DNA of 32,526 nt from an uncultured Verrucomicrobiota bacterium (GCA_937871685.1 CALMOL010000114.1:1-32526); one strand, 5' to 3'. Positions 1 to 9,412 are shown, numbered from the stretch's first letter. Made by a program: numbers and translations. Notes: generated from the sequence alone by a model not told the origin.

Positions 1-1210
1 GGTTGGTGACGGGCAGGCGAATGGTGAAGCGCGCGCCCCCGCCGGGGGCGCGGCCCGCGAGGAGCTCACCCGCGTGATTCTGGATGATGCGCCGCGCCAC
101 GGCCAGCCCGAGTCCAGTGCCTTGGCCGACGGGCTTCGTGGTGTAGAACGGCTCGAACAGCAGCGGCAGGTTCTCGGTGGGCAAGCCCGGCCCGCTGTCG
201 TCGATCTCCACTGCGGCCATCGCCGGGTTCCCGGCCGGCGGAAGGGTGCGGGCGGTGAGCCTGCCTCCCTCGGGCGACATCGCATCCGCGGCGTTGAGAA
301 AGAGGTTCACGAGGACCTGCTCGAGCCGCATGCGGTCAAGCGGCACGGGCGGGAGGCCTTCGGCTAACTCGCGTTCAACCTGGACGTGGAGGCGGATGAA
401 GGTGTGCCGCACGAGCTGAAGGGCGCGCTCGACCACTTCGTTGAGATCGCCCGGCTCGGCGCGCAGCGGGTGCGGGCGCGAGAAGTCGAGAAGAAGGTTC
501 ACCGTGGAGCCAGCGCGTTCCACCGCCTCGCGCATGTCGGCCAGCAGCCGGGCCTCGCGGCTGTCGGCCGGCACGCGGGAAACGAAGTAGTCGGCGCCGA
601 GCGAGAGGGTCATGAGCGGGTTCTTCACTTCGTGGGCGATGCCGGCGGCGAGCCGGCCGATGGAGTCCATCTTGGCCGACTCGATGAGCTGGAACTGCGC
701 CGCCTGCTCCTGCTCGAGCGAGCGTCGGAGGTCGTCGAGCGATCGCTCGAGCTGGTCGCGCGTGTGCGTCAATTCGGCGTTGCTCGCCCGAAGGTCCTCC
801 TCCGCCTGCCGACGCACGGCCACCTCGGCGAGGAGATTTTCGGTGCGCTGGCTGGCCGTCTCTTCGAGCGCAGCCTGGCGGCGGCGCACCGCGGCGGTGA
901 GCAGCACCACCATGCAGAAGAAGAAGGCAAGCATCGCGCCGTTCCACAGGGGGACCACCCAGAAGACCTCCAACGCCCGCCCGGTAAGGAAAAATCCCCA
1001 GCCCCACGCCGCCGCGCTCGCGCAGGCGACGACAACGCCAAGCGCGCGCCCCGCGCCCCAGGTGGTGAGCACCACCGGCACGAGGTAAAAGAGCACCAGC
1101 GACACGCGGAAGCGCGTCGCGTATTCCGCCGCCCCGATGCCGGCGACGAACGAGAGGCTTAGCGCCACGAGCGCGGCTCGCACCCAGGCGGGCGAACGGG
1201 GGGGGGACAT
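1..1210 (-). CDS. Membrane sensor histidine kinase, C-terminus cut by window edge
   Basis: Reverse-strand reading from ATG at 1210: MSPPRSPAWVRAALVALSLSFVAGIGAAEYATRFRVSLVLFYLVPVVLTTWG (hydrophobic N-terminus), coiled linker, H-box IAHEVKNPLMTLSLGAD, N-box LVNLFLNAADAM, G-boxes DDSGPGLP and GQGTGLGLAVARRI. Absent from the ORF track, presumably because no stop lies in the window. Confidence 0.9.
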   Translation of the reverse strand, partial: MSPPRSPAWVRAALVALSLSFVAGIGAAEYATRFRVSLVLFYLVPVVLTTWGAGRALGVVVACASAAAWGWGFFLTGRALEVFWVVPLWNGAMLAFFFCMVVLLTAAVRRRQAALEETASQRTENLLAEVAVRRQAEEDLRASNAELTHTRDQLERSLDDLRRSLEQEQAAQFQLIESAKMDSIGRLAAGIAHEVKNPLMTLSLGADYFVSRVPADSREARLLADMREAVERAGSTVNLLLDFSRPHPLRAEPGDLNEVVERALQLVRHTFIRLHVQVERELAEGLPPVPLDRMRLEQVLVNLFLNAADAMSPEGGRLTARTLPPAGNPAMAAVEIDDSGPGLPTENLPLLFEPFYTTKPVGQGTGLGLAVARRIIQNHAGELLAGRAPGGGARFTIRLPVTN

Positions 1211-1241
1211 GGAGCAGACGGTGGACCTCGGGGAAATCGCC

Positions 1242-2942
1242 CTATCCGCCGCGTGGCGGCACGCGCAGCGCCCGGTCCTCGGCGTCCGCGCCGGCCTCGG
1301 CGAGCGTGCGCAGCAGCCACGGCAGGAGCTGCTTTTTGCGCGACACCACCCCGGCCAGCTCCCAGAGCCCGGGGCCGGCGGTGGGATACGTGATGCGCCG
1401 GCGAAATTCCTCCGTCCCGCCGGCCACGAGGAGCAGCGAGTTGTGCGTGTGAATGTCGGTGACGAGCAGCGCGGCGAGGAAGAGGTTGTTTGCCGCGCGC
1501 CATTGCTCCAGCGCGGCGGCCACCTCGGCGCGCTTGGACTGGAAGAGGTCTAGCCCGGGTTCCTCGATCTGCGCCACCGAGAACCGCACGCCGCCTTCTT
1601 GGAAAGTCTTGCAGTCCGCCGTCACCGCCTCGGCGGGCGAGAGCGTGAGCAAAGGTGAGCCGACCGCAAAGATCTCCCGCGCGAGCTGCGCCGCTGGGAC
1701 CTGCGCGATTCCCTCCAAGCGCCCGAGGATCGCGCGGTCCACGTCGGTGGTCGTGGGCGAGGTGAGGTGCAGCGTGTCCGTGATGATTCCTGCCATGAGC
1801 AAGCCCGCGATCGGTGCCGGCACAGGCACGCCGGCCTGCTCGTAGCACATCGTCACGATGGTGGAGGTGGAGCCGACCGGATTATTCCAATACAGGATCG
1901 GCTCCGTCGAGGCGAAGCCGCCGAGGCGGTGGTGATCGAGCACCTCGATGACCCGCAGCCGATCCGCGCCGGGCACAGCCTGGGCCAGCTCGTTGTGATC
2001 CACGAGGATGAGCTGGCGGGGAATCGGGCGGATGAAGTCGCCCTTGGTCAGCACGCCCACGAGCCGGCCGTCCTCCTCGACCACCGGGAAGATCGCCGCC
2101 GGATGCGTGGCCGCGCGGGCGCGGGCAGCGTCCAGCGGCGTGTCGGGATGGAATGCGACGAAGTCGCGCTCCAGCATCGTGTCCACCCGCGAGGCGCCGC
2201 GCGAGAGCAGCACCGTGGTCGCCGCATCGAAGCGCGAGCGCGCCACCACTACGCCGGCGCGCGAGGCCAGCGCGCGCAGCTCGGCCGTCATCGTCAGGCC
2301 GCCCACCACCACCACGGCGCGCGTCCCGGCCTCGATGGCCGCGCGCTGGATGTCGTCGCGGTCGCCCACGAAGGCCACGAGGCGGCGCGGATCACGCTCG
2401 GCGATGCGGCCGCGAAAAGTCTCCACGCGCGTGACGGCCACGGTGAGCCAAAACTCTTCCGCGCGCTCGGCCGGGTCGCATGCGCCGACGAGCAGCTCGC
2501 CGTCAAAGGTGCGCAAGATGTCACCCAGCGTGGCCGTGACTTGGCGCGCCCGCTCCGCCTCGCCGCGCGAGGGGAAAAGCTGGTGCGTGATCTTATGCGC
2601 GGAAAGGAGACCGAGGCAGCGCTGGTCCTCCCCCACCACGGGCAGGCCGCGGAGCTGGTGCTCGTCGATGGAGCCAATGGCCTGCGTCACGGTGGCGTCG
2701 GCGCGCACCGTGATCACATCGGCCTCCATCACGTCGCGCACGAGCGGGGTCACGTCCGCAAAGAGAGGGGGCGCCGGCACGCCGAATTTTCCGAGCACGA
2801 ATTCGATGCGCGCGGTGAGGTTGCCCGCGCGGCCGGCGGTGACGTTTTCCATGCCCTGCGCCTGCTTGAGGTGCGCGTAGGCCACGGCGGCGGAGATGGC
2901 GTCCTGGTCGGGGTTGCGGTGGCCGATGACGATGGTCTCCAT
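1242..2942 (-). CDS. Putative manganese-dependent (family II) inorganic pyrophosphatase with inserted CBS/DRTGG regulatory region
   Basis: METIVIGHRNPDQDAISAAVAYAHL (DHH N-terminal motif), CBS-like segments (DVITVRADATVTQAIGSIDEHQLRGLPVV; FPVVEEDGRLVGVLTKGDF), LILVDHNE, VIEVLDHHRLG, DHHA2-like C-terminus. ORF extends to 3128 but ATG at 2942 begins the conserved domain. Confidence 0.9.
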   Translation of the reverse strand: METIVIGHRNPDQDAISAAVAYAHLKQAQGMENVTAGRAGNLTARIEFVLGKFGVPAPPLFADVTPLVRDVMEADVITVRADATVTQAIGSIDEHQLRGLPVVGEDQRCLGLLSAHKITHQLFPSRGEAERARQVTATLGDILRTFDGELLVGACDPAERAEEFWLTVAVTRVETFRGRIAERDPRRLVAFVGDRDDIQRAAIEAGTRAVVVVGGLTMTAELRALASRAGVVVARSRFDAATTVLLSRGASRVDTMLERDFVAFHPDTPLDAARARAATHPAAIFPVVEEDGRLVGVLTKGDFIRPIPRQLILVDHNELAQAVPGADRLRVIEVLDHHRLGGFASTEPILYWNNPVGSTSTIVTMCYEQAGVPVPAPIAGLLMAGIITDTLHLTSPTTTDVDRAILGRLEGIAQVPAAQLAREIFAVGSPLLTLSPAEAVTADCKTFQEGGVRFSVAQIEEPGLDLFQSKRAEVAAALEQWRAANNLFLAALLVTDIHTHNSLLLVAGGTEEFRRRITYPTAGPGLWELAGVVSRKKQLLPWLLRTLAEAGADAEDRALRVPPRGG

Positions 2943-3018
2943 GATGGCAGACCAGCTTTGGCGCGGCGCGGGCGCGGCGCAACCGTTGCCACCGCCCGCG
3001 CCGCGGATATCGGCGGGC

Positions 3019-4233
3019 ATGTATTCCTCCAAGGAAGTCCGCGCCTGCTTCCCCTCGCTCAAGGACGGCTTCGCCTTCCTCGACAACGCCGGCGGCTCGC
3101 AGGTGCCAGCCGTGGTCATCGACGCCATCGCCGACTATTTTCGCACAAAATACGCGCAGACCGGCGGCACCTATCCTGCCTCGGTCGCGGCGAGGGAGAC
3201 CATCGAAGCCGCGCACGCCTTCGTGGCCCAATTCATGAACGCGGGCCAAGCCGGCGGCGTGATCCTCGGGGCCTCGAGCACGACGCTCGTCCACGGCCTC
3301 GCCAACGCCTTCGGCGAAATCCTCCACGCGGGCGACGAGATCATCGTCTCCGACGCGAACCACGAGGGCAACGCCACCCCGTGGCGCCGGCTGGAACGCT
3401 TTGGGATCAAGGTCGTTGCGTGGCCCATCGACGCCGTCACGCTCGCGTGCGAGCCGGATTCCCTGCGTGCGTTGCTGACGCCTCGCACGCGCGTGGTCGC
3501 GTTCCCGCACGTCTCGAACCTCCTCGGCCGGGTGAGCGATGCTCGGGCCATTGCCGACGTGGCCCGGGCTGCCGGCGCGGTCAGCGTGTGCGACGGCGTG
3601 GCCTACGCGCCGCACCGAGCCATCGACGTGCAGGCGTTTGGCTGCGACTTCTACTTCTACTCGACCTACAAGGTCTTCGGCCCTCACATGGGCGCGATGT
3701 TCGGCCGCCGCGAGGCTTGGGCGCCGCTGACCGGCGCTAATCACGGCTTCATCCCACGCGATGCCTTCCCGACGAAGTGGGAGCCGGGCGGCGTCTCGCA
3801 CGAGGGCTGCGCCGGGGTGCTGGCGCTCCAATGGCACGTTGGATTCCTGGAAGGCGAGCCTTACCAGAACTACGTCTCCGTGCAGCGCGCCTTCGACCAC
3901 GTCGCCGACCTCGAACGCGGCCCGCACGCGCGGCTGCTGGAATATCTCACGGCGAAAAACGGCGTGAGCGTCCTCGGCCCCACCCAGCCCGGCCCGGACG
4001 CTGTAGCCCTGGTCTCCTTTCGCCACGCGCGCGTCCCGTCGGCCCGGATCGCCGCGGTGGTGAATCGCCGCGGCCTGGGGATCAAGCACGGCCATTTCTA
4101 CTCCGTGCGCCTGCTGCAAGCGCTTGGGATCGACCCCGAGGACGGCGTGGCCCGTGTGAGCCTGGCGCACTACAACACGGTGGAAGAGATCGGCCGCCTG
4201 ATCGCGGTGCTGGAGGAGGTTTTCGCCGGGTGA
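3019..4233 (+). CDS. Class V aminotransferase / cysteine desulfurase-like PLP enzyme
   Basis: MYSSKEVRACFPSLKDGFAFLDNAGGSQVPAVVIDAIADYF; VCDGVAYAPHRAIDVQAFGCDFYFYSTYKVFGPHMGAMFG (PLP-lysine context). ATG at 3019 preferred over ORF start 2896. Confidence 0.88.
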   Translation: MYSSKEVRACFPSLKDGFAFLDNAGGSQVPAVVIDAIADYFRTKYAQTGGTYPASVAARETIEAAHAFVAQFMNAGQAGGVILGASSTTLVHGLANAFGEILHAGDEIIVSDANHEGNATPWRRLERFGIKVVAWPIDAVTLACEPDSLRALLTPRTRVVAFPHVSNLLGRVSDARAIADVARAAGAVSVCDGVAYAPHRAIDVQAFGCDFYFYSTYKVFGPHMGAMFGRREAWAPLTGANHGFIPRDAFPTKWEPGGVSHEGCAGVLALQWHVGFLEGEPYQNYVSVQRAFDHVADLERGPHARLLEYLTAKNGVSVLGPTQPGPDAVALVSFRHARVPSARIAAVVNRRGLGIKHGHFYSVRLLQALGIDPEDGVARVSLAHYNTVEEIGRLIAVLEEVFAG

Positions 4234-4300
4234 GCCCACGCCGGCCGGCCCGGTCGCCGTTCCCGCGCGACTGCCTTCCTCTTCTTTCCCAGAAGCGACG

Positions 4301-4334
4301 TTCCGATCACCAGAAGACCTCTTCTGGATCGGAA
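4301..4334. repeat. Imperfect hairpin (7 bp + 2-nt bulge + 8 bp stem)
   Basis: TTCCGAT-CA-CCAGAAGA-CC-TCTTCTGG-ATCGGAA. Downstream of the aminotransferase stop; no T-tract follows. Confidence 0.75.
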
Positions 4335-4605
4335 AGAGGCATAACCGGCGACGGAAGTGGGCTTGCAGACTTGCAAGGGGCGGAACCGGCGACAGATGTG
4401 GATCTTCTTAGCCCAAAAGAGGCATATCTGGCCAGATGGATGCGTCTTGCAGGACATTTGGCGGCACTGGCTTCTGGGGGGAATCCATCGCCAAGACCGG
4501 CCCGGGTTGGGAGAGTGTGCTTGACAAAAAGGCGGGGAATATCTCCCATGCCGCGCCGTCCACTGAAGCGGGAAGGGTTCCTGCTTCGTCCGCCCTGCTT
4601 TTGCC

Positions 4606-7233
4606 ATGCCGTTGCCGTTCCGCCTTCTTTGCTCCATTGCCTTTGGCAGCCTCGTGTTTTCGTCCGCGCCGGCCGCCTACACGAATTTCGAAGCGCAGCA
4701 GTCGCGGCCGGTGTGCCTCTCGCCGGATGGGACGCGGCTCTTCGTCGTGAACACGCCGGACGCCCGGCTCTCCGTCTTCGATGTCTCCAATCCTGCCAAC
4801 CCGGCGCCGGTGCTGATCCGAGAGATTCCCGTCGGCCTGGAGCCGGTCTCGGTGAACGTGGTCTCCAACGACGAGGCGTGGGTCGTGAACCAGCTTTCCA
4901 ATTCCGTCTCCGTCGTGTCGGTGTCGGCTGGGGTGGTGACCGACACGCTCCAATGCGACGTGGAGCCGGCCGACGTCGTTTTCGCGGGTGGCCGAGCGTG
5001 GGTGTCGTGCGCACGGACGAACCTCGTGCGCTCCTTCGACCTCGCGACCCACGCGGCGGGCACGCCCGTGGCCATTGCCGGTAACGGGCCGCGCGGGCTG
5101 GCCGTCTCCGAGGACGGCACCAAGCTCTACGTCGCGGTAATGTTTTCCGGCAACGGCACCACCCTGCTGCCCGCCACGCTCGCGCCGGCCCAGCCGCCGC
5201 CGACAAACACCAGCCTCCCCACCCCGCCCCAAGTCGGCCTGATCGTCCCGGCCACTGACAGCCGCCTCCAGCCGAAGCCAAACCTGCCGGACAACGACGT
5301 GGGCGTGATCGATGTCGCCACGGCGGCCGTGACCCGCTACTACTCCGGCGTCGGCACGATCAATTTCTTCGTCGCCGTGCGGCCTGGCTCCGGCGAGTTG
5401 TGGGTCGCCAACACCGAGGCCCGCAACCTCGTGCGCTTCGAGCCGACGCTGCGCGGCCACGCCGTGGACAACCGCGTGACCCGCATCGATCCGGCGACGG
5501 CCGTCGCCACCCCGTTCGACCTGAACCCCGAGATCGACTACGGCGTGCTCCCAAACCCGGCGGCGCTCGCGACGGCGCTCGCCCAGCCCACCGCGCTCGC
5601 CTTCGAGCCGGGCGGGGCTTTCTTTTGGGTCGCGAGTTTCGGCACCGACCGCGTGGCGCGGGTCGATGCCGCGAGCGGCGCCGTGACCGCGCGCGTGGAG
5701 ACGGGACCGACCTCGGGCGCCTCCGCCAATCCCGCGGCGAAGCGAGGCTCGCGTGGGCTCGCTTACCAGGCTGCCACCGGCCGCCTCTACGTTTCCAACC
5801 GCATCTCCAACACCCTCACCGTGGTCTCCGTGTCGTCCGCCTCGGTGCTTTCCGAGGTGCCGTCCGGCAGCTTCGACCCCACGCCCAGCGTGATCCGCAT
5901 TGGCCGCGGCTTCCTCTACGACGCGCGCCTTTCCGGCAACGGCACGCAGTCGTGCGCCTCCTGCCACATCGATGGCCACCGCGACGAGCTGGCGTGGGAC
6001 TTGGGCGACCCCGGCGGCACCACGCAGACGGTGACCAGCCAGCCGCCCGGCGCGCCCTTCCCGCTGAACTTCACCATGCACCCGATGAAGGGGCCGATGA
6101 CCACGCAGACGCTGCGCGGCCTGCTCGGCCAGAATCCGCTGCACTGGCGCGGCGACCGCGCCGACTTCACGGCGTTCTCGGGCGCGTTCGCCTCGCTCCT
6201 CGGTGGGAGCGTGCCGGTCACGGCCGACATGGCGGCGTTCCGCGATTTCATGAACACGGTGGCAATGCCGCCGAACCCGAACCAGAAGCTCGATCGCACG
6301 CTGCCGGCCGCCTTTCCCCCGGGCGACCCGAATGCCGGCGACCCCGCCGCCGGCCGAAACACCTTCCTCAACGAGGACTACGTGCAGGGCGTCCGCTGCA
6401 ACACTTGCCACCTCCTGCCCACCGGCACGAACCGATCGATCATTCCCGGCTCGGTCATGCAGACCAGCCAGGACTTCAAGGTGCCGCAACTGCGCGACAT
6501 GTCGCAGAAAATCTTCTTCAAGCGGAGCGCCACGGCCGCGTCCCTGAGCGGCTTCGGCTACACCAACGACGGCACCGACCCTGACCTCTTCACGTTCCTC
6601 TCGCGCCCGGTGTTCGGCAACTTTGCGAACGATCCGGTGCGCAAGCGCAACCTGAGTGCCTTCGTCCTGTGCCTGGACACCGGCACCGCGCCGGCCACCG
6701 GTCACGGCCGCACGGTGCGCGCGTCGAATCTCACCACCTCCGCGGCGACTTGGACGCTGCTCGAGTCGCAGGCGGGGCTGGGCAACATCGACCTCGTCAT
6801 CCGCGGCCTGCTCGGCGGCGCACGTCACGGCCTGCGCTACCGGCCGGGAACCAACGACTACGCCTCGGACCAGGCCGGGCTCGGGCCATTCACGCGCGCG
6901 CAGTTGGAGAACCTCATCTCCGCCGGCACCGCGCCCGCACTGAGCTTGCTCGGCGTGCCGCCCGGCCAGGGCGCGCGGCTTGGCGTTGACCGCGATGAGA
7001 ACGGCATCAGCGACGCAAACGAGCCGCTGCCGCCGCTCGCGGTGCGGATCACGGGCGGCGCGCCGGAACTGAGCTGGCCGGCCGCGGGCGCGTCTCTGGT
7101 GCTGGAATTCGCCGACGATCTCGGCACGCCAGCGTGGCAGCCAGTCACCACGGCGCGTGTGGTCGGCGGCGCCGTCGTCGTCAGCGATCCAACGGTATCC
7201 CCACGGCGTTTTTACCGCCTGCGCCGGCCGTAA
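4606..7233 (+). CDS. Secreted YVTN-type beta-propeller / di-heme cytochrome c peroxidase-like protein
   Basis: Signal peptide MPLPFRLLCSIAFGSLVFSSAPAAY; repeated propeller-like blades (SPDGTRLFVVNTPDARLSVFDV, SEDGTKLYVAVM); two heme motifs CASCH and CNTCH; C-terminal ELSWPAAGASLVLEFADDLGTPAWQPVTT...RRFYRLRRP. Confidence 0.85.
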   Translation: MPLPFRLLCSIAFGSLVFSSAPAAYTNFEAQQSRPVCLSPDGTRLFVVNTPDARLSVFDVSNPANPAPVLIREIPVGLEPVSVNVVSNDEAWVVNQLSNSVSVVSVSAGVVTDTLQCDVEPADVVFAGGRAWVSCARTNLVRSFDLATHAAGTPVAIAGNGPRGLAVSEDGTKLYVAVMFSGNGTTLLPATLAPAQPPPTNTSLPTPPQVGLIVPATDSRLQPKPNLPDNDVGVIDVATAAVTRYYSGVGTINFFVAVRPGSGELWVANTEARNLVRFEPTLRGHAVDNRVTRIDPATAVATPFDLNPEIDYGVLPNPAALATALAQPTALAFEPGGAFFWVASFGTDRVARVDAASGAVTARVETGPTSGASANPAAKRGSRGLAYQAATGRLYVSNRISNTLTVVSVSSASVLSEVPSGSFDPTPSVIRIGRGFLYDARLSGNGTQSCASCHIDGHRDELAWDLGDPGGTTQTVTSQPPGAPFPLNFTMHPMKGPMTTQTLRGLLGQNPLHWRGDRADFTAFSGAFASLLGGSVPVTADMAAFRDFMNTVAMPPNPNQKLDRTLPAAFPPGDPNAGDPAAGRNTFLNEDYVQGVRCNTCHLLPTGTNRSIIPGSVMQTSQDFKVPQLRDMSQKIFFKRSATAASLSGFGYTNDGTDPDLFTFLSRPVFGNFANDPVRKRNLSAFVLCLDTGTAPATGHGRTVRASNLTTSAATWTLLESQAGLGNIDLVIRGLLGGARHGLRYRPGTNDYASDQAGLGPFTRAQLENLISAGTAPALSLLGVPPGQGARLGVDRDENGISDANEPLPPLAVRITGGAPELSWPAAGASLVLEFADDLGTPAWQPVTTARVVGGAVVVSDPTVSPRRFYRLRRP

Positions 7234-7414
7234 CGCCGTCAGATCACGTGCCGCAACATCGGCGGATTCTCTCGGCGCCTCGGCGGTCCCGGGAGGCCGA
7301 CGCACCCCGCCCATCGGCCAGCGTCGTGCCGGCCGTCGCCTTGACCGGGTTCTGACCGGTGCATCCGACAGAATCCGGCTGCACCAGAAAATTCGTGGTC
7401 GATGACCAGCCCGC

Positions 7415-8566
7415 TCACCCCACTGCCACCGCCGGCTTGGCCGTGGGCTTCTTTCCGCCAGTGAGCCGGTCCACGAGCAAGTTCACGCGCTTCTCCAGGA
7501 ACATCCCCCATGCGCCGATGACGACCCAGACGGCAACCACGCACAACAGGAAGCGCCACCACGGCTCGTCGCGGATGCGCAGGCCGATCCAGATCACGTA
7601 GGGCTGGTGCAGAAGGTAAAGCCCGTAGGAGAAGGCGCCGACGGTGGCCAGCCACTTCGCCAGCGGCTCCCAACGCTCGATCATCCCCGAGATCCCGCAC
7701 ACCGCGAAGAAGCAGGCCGCCCCGGTGAGGAAATCCACGTAGATATAGGGAATCGCGCGGACGAAGAACCAGAGCGCGTAGAGCGCGAGGCCGAGCCCGA
7801 GCCACCCGCCGCTGCGCAGGCCGCGCTCGATCCGGTCCGGCTCGCGCAGGTGCCACCAGCCCAGCGCCATTCCCAGCGCGAATTCCGGCAGCCGCGACAA
7901 AGCGAAGCCGCCTAGCGTCCACGCGCCCACCGATTGCAGCACGTCCAACTGCACCCACCGCGTGCCGAACCCGGTCACGAATGCCAGCCCCAGGAATGCC
8001 CATGGCCCGATCTTCCGCAGCGCGAGGAACAGCAGCGGAAACAGCAGGTAAAGCTGGATCAGCATGGCGAAATACCACCACGCCGCGTTCACATACATGA
8101 ACGTCATCTCGATGTTCACCATCCGCAGCCCCGCAAGGCTCCACAGGAAGCGCCCGTCCACCGGCTCCAGGCGTGCCACCATCGGCGACACGAGATAGAC
8201 CAGGTGCGCCACCCAATACATCGGGTAAAGCCGGATGAAGCGCGACCAATACCACTCGCCCCACGCGATGGAGCCCTTCTCTGCCTTGCGCGCCGTGGTT
8301 GCCGCGAGCGACCAGCCGCTCACGATGATGAACAGGCCCACCGCGTGGAACCCCAAGCCGGTGACGCCATACCAAAGCGTCTTCGCGAGCACGACCAGCG
8401 CGGAGGGCAGAGTCCCCCACCCGCCCGGCACGTCGGCGACCACCTCGGTAAGGAAGTTGTCCGAGAGCGGCGAGGGTGCCGAGAGCCACGTCGTGAAGAA
8501 GTGGAAATAGACGATCCAAAGAATGCCGATGCCCTTGGCAACATCGAGCCAGACGAGGCGTTTCAT
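7415..8566 (-). CDS. Acyltransferase 3 family integral membrane protein
   Basis: MKRLVWLDVAKGIGILWIVYFHFF N-terminus typical of acyltransferase 3; multiple TM segments; FSYGLYLLHQPYVIWIG. Confidence 0.88.
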   Translation of the reverse strand: MKRLVWLDVAKGIGILWIVYFHFFTTWLSAPSPLSDNFLTEVVADVPGGWGTLPSALVVLAKTLWYGVTGLGFHAVGLFIIVSGWSLAATTARKAEKGSIAWGEWYWSRFIRLYPMYWVAHLVYLVSPMVARLEPVDGRFLWSLAGLRMVNIEMTFMYVNAAWWYFAMLIQLYLLFPLLFLALRKIGPWAFLGLAFVTGFGTRWVQLDVLQSVGAWTLGGFALSRLPEFALGMALGWWHLREPDRIERGLRSGGWLGLGLALYALWFFVRAIPYIYVDFLTGAACFFAVCGISGMIERWEPLAKWLATVGAFSYGLYLLHQPYVIWIGLRIRDEPWWRFLLCVVAVWVVIGAWGMFLEKRVNLLVDRLTGGKKPTAKPAVAVG

Positions 8567-8619
8567 GAGTCAGGGGGCTGGTTGCGGATCGTTGCCGCGC
8601 TTTTCAGAGCACGCGAGGA

Positions 8620-8754
8620 ATGGTCGCCAACGTTTTGGATTGCGCGAGCTCTGCTCCCGCTTTCTTGCCGCCCTCGACGCCGGCGGGGTTTCCAGCCGTG
8701 GCCGACAGCAGAGCGAAAGCAGAGCTTCCGCACTCCAAAACGTGGCTCGACCAT
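8620..8754. repeat. Long imperfect inverted repeat (element family C)
   Basis: Left arm ATGGTCGCCAACGTTTTGGATTGCGCGAGCTCTGCT (8620-8655); reverse complement of the right arm (8716-8754) is ATGGTCGAGCCACGTTTTGGAGTGCGGAAGCTCTGCTTT. Confidence 0.85.
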
Positions 8755-8788
8755 GCGTGGGTGGCGCTCGAAAGATCATGGGCGCGCG

Positions 8789-9412
8789 TCACTGCTTTTC
8801 CTTCAGGACCGTGTCGATGGCGAGGCCGGCCGCGAGCAGGAGGATGCTCAACGAGGAGTCCGCCTCGCCCGAAAGCGAAATGATGTAATTGTCGGCCGTG
8901 GTGAAGAGTTCCTTGCCGAGGCCGGCCCACTTCTTCGTCACGACGCCCAGCTCCGTCTCGCCGCGCAGGAAGCGGAAGTTCCAGCCCTTCCAATCCCCCT
9001 TCACCATGGCCACTTCCTGGTTGTCGGGCGTGAACACGCGAAACGCGCCGCCGAGCGAGAACGCCTTGGATACGAAGTAACCGAGCAGCGCGCCGCCGGC
9101 ATCCATCACATCCACGCGTGGCCGGAAGAGCGCCACGCCGCGCCGGATCGAGAACACGATCTTGTGCGATCCCTCGTCGGCCCCCTCGTAAACGCGCACC
9201 ACCGTGGGCATCAGCGCCTTGTTGATGAACAAGCGCAGCACCTTCACCAGCGTGGAAATTTCCTCGCGCGCCTCACCGATCTTGGCCTGCGACTCCGGGT
9301 CGAGGATGTCATAAACGTCCAAGAGCTTCAGCAGGCCGGCGTGCTCGCGGATGAAGTATTGCTTGCGGTTCAGCAAGGGGGCAGGCCTGGCGGCGGAGTC
9401 GGGAGAAAGCAT
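8789..9412 (-). CDS. Phospholipid scramblase / LURP-one-like (tubby-like fold) protein
   Basis: MLSPDSAARPAPLLNRKQYFIREHAGLLKLLDVYDILDPESQ...; FRVFTPDNQEVAMVKGDWKGWNFRF...GLGKELFTTADNYIISL. Start ATG 9412 chosen. Confidence 0.7.
   Translation of the reverse strand: MLSPDSAARPAPLLNRKQYFIREHAGLLKLLDVYDILDPESQAKIGEAREEISTLVKVLRLFINKALMPTVVRVYEGADEGSHKIVFSIRRGVALFRPRVDVMDAGGALLGYFVSKAFSLGGAFRVFTPDNQEVAMVKGDWKGWNFRFLRGETELGVVTKKWAGLGKELFTTADNYIISLSGEADSSLSILLLAAGLAIDTVLKEKQ

Noticed and set aside
1767-3740. 657-aa plus-strand ORF
   Set aside because: Antisense to the pyrophosphatase and out of frame with the aminotransferase; no domain.
2593-4239. 548-aa minus-strand ORF across the pyrophosphatase/aminotransferase boundary
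   Set aside because: Shadow of two well-supported genes.
4408-7314. 968-aa minus-strand ORF opposite the cytochrome/beta-propeller gene
   Set aside because: Compositionally biased shadow ORF; the sense strand has signal peptide and heme motifs.
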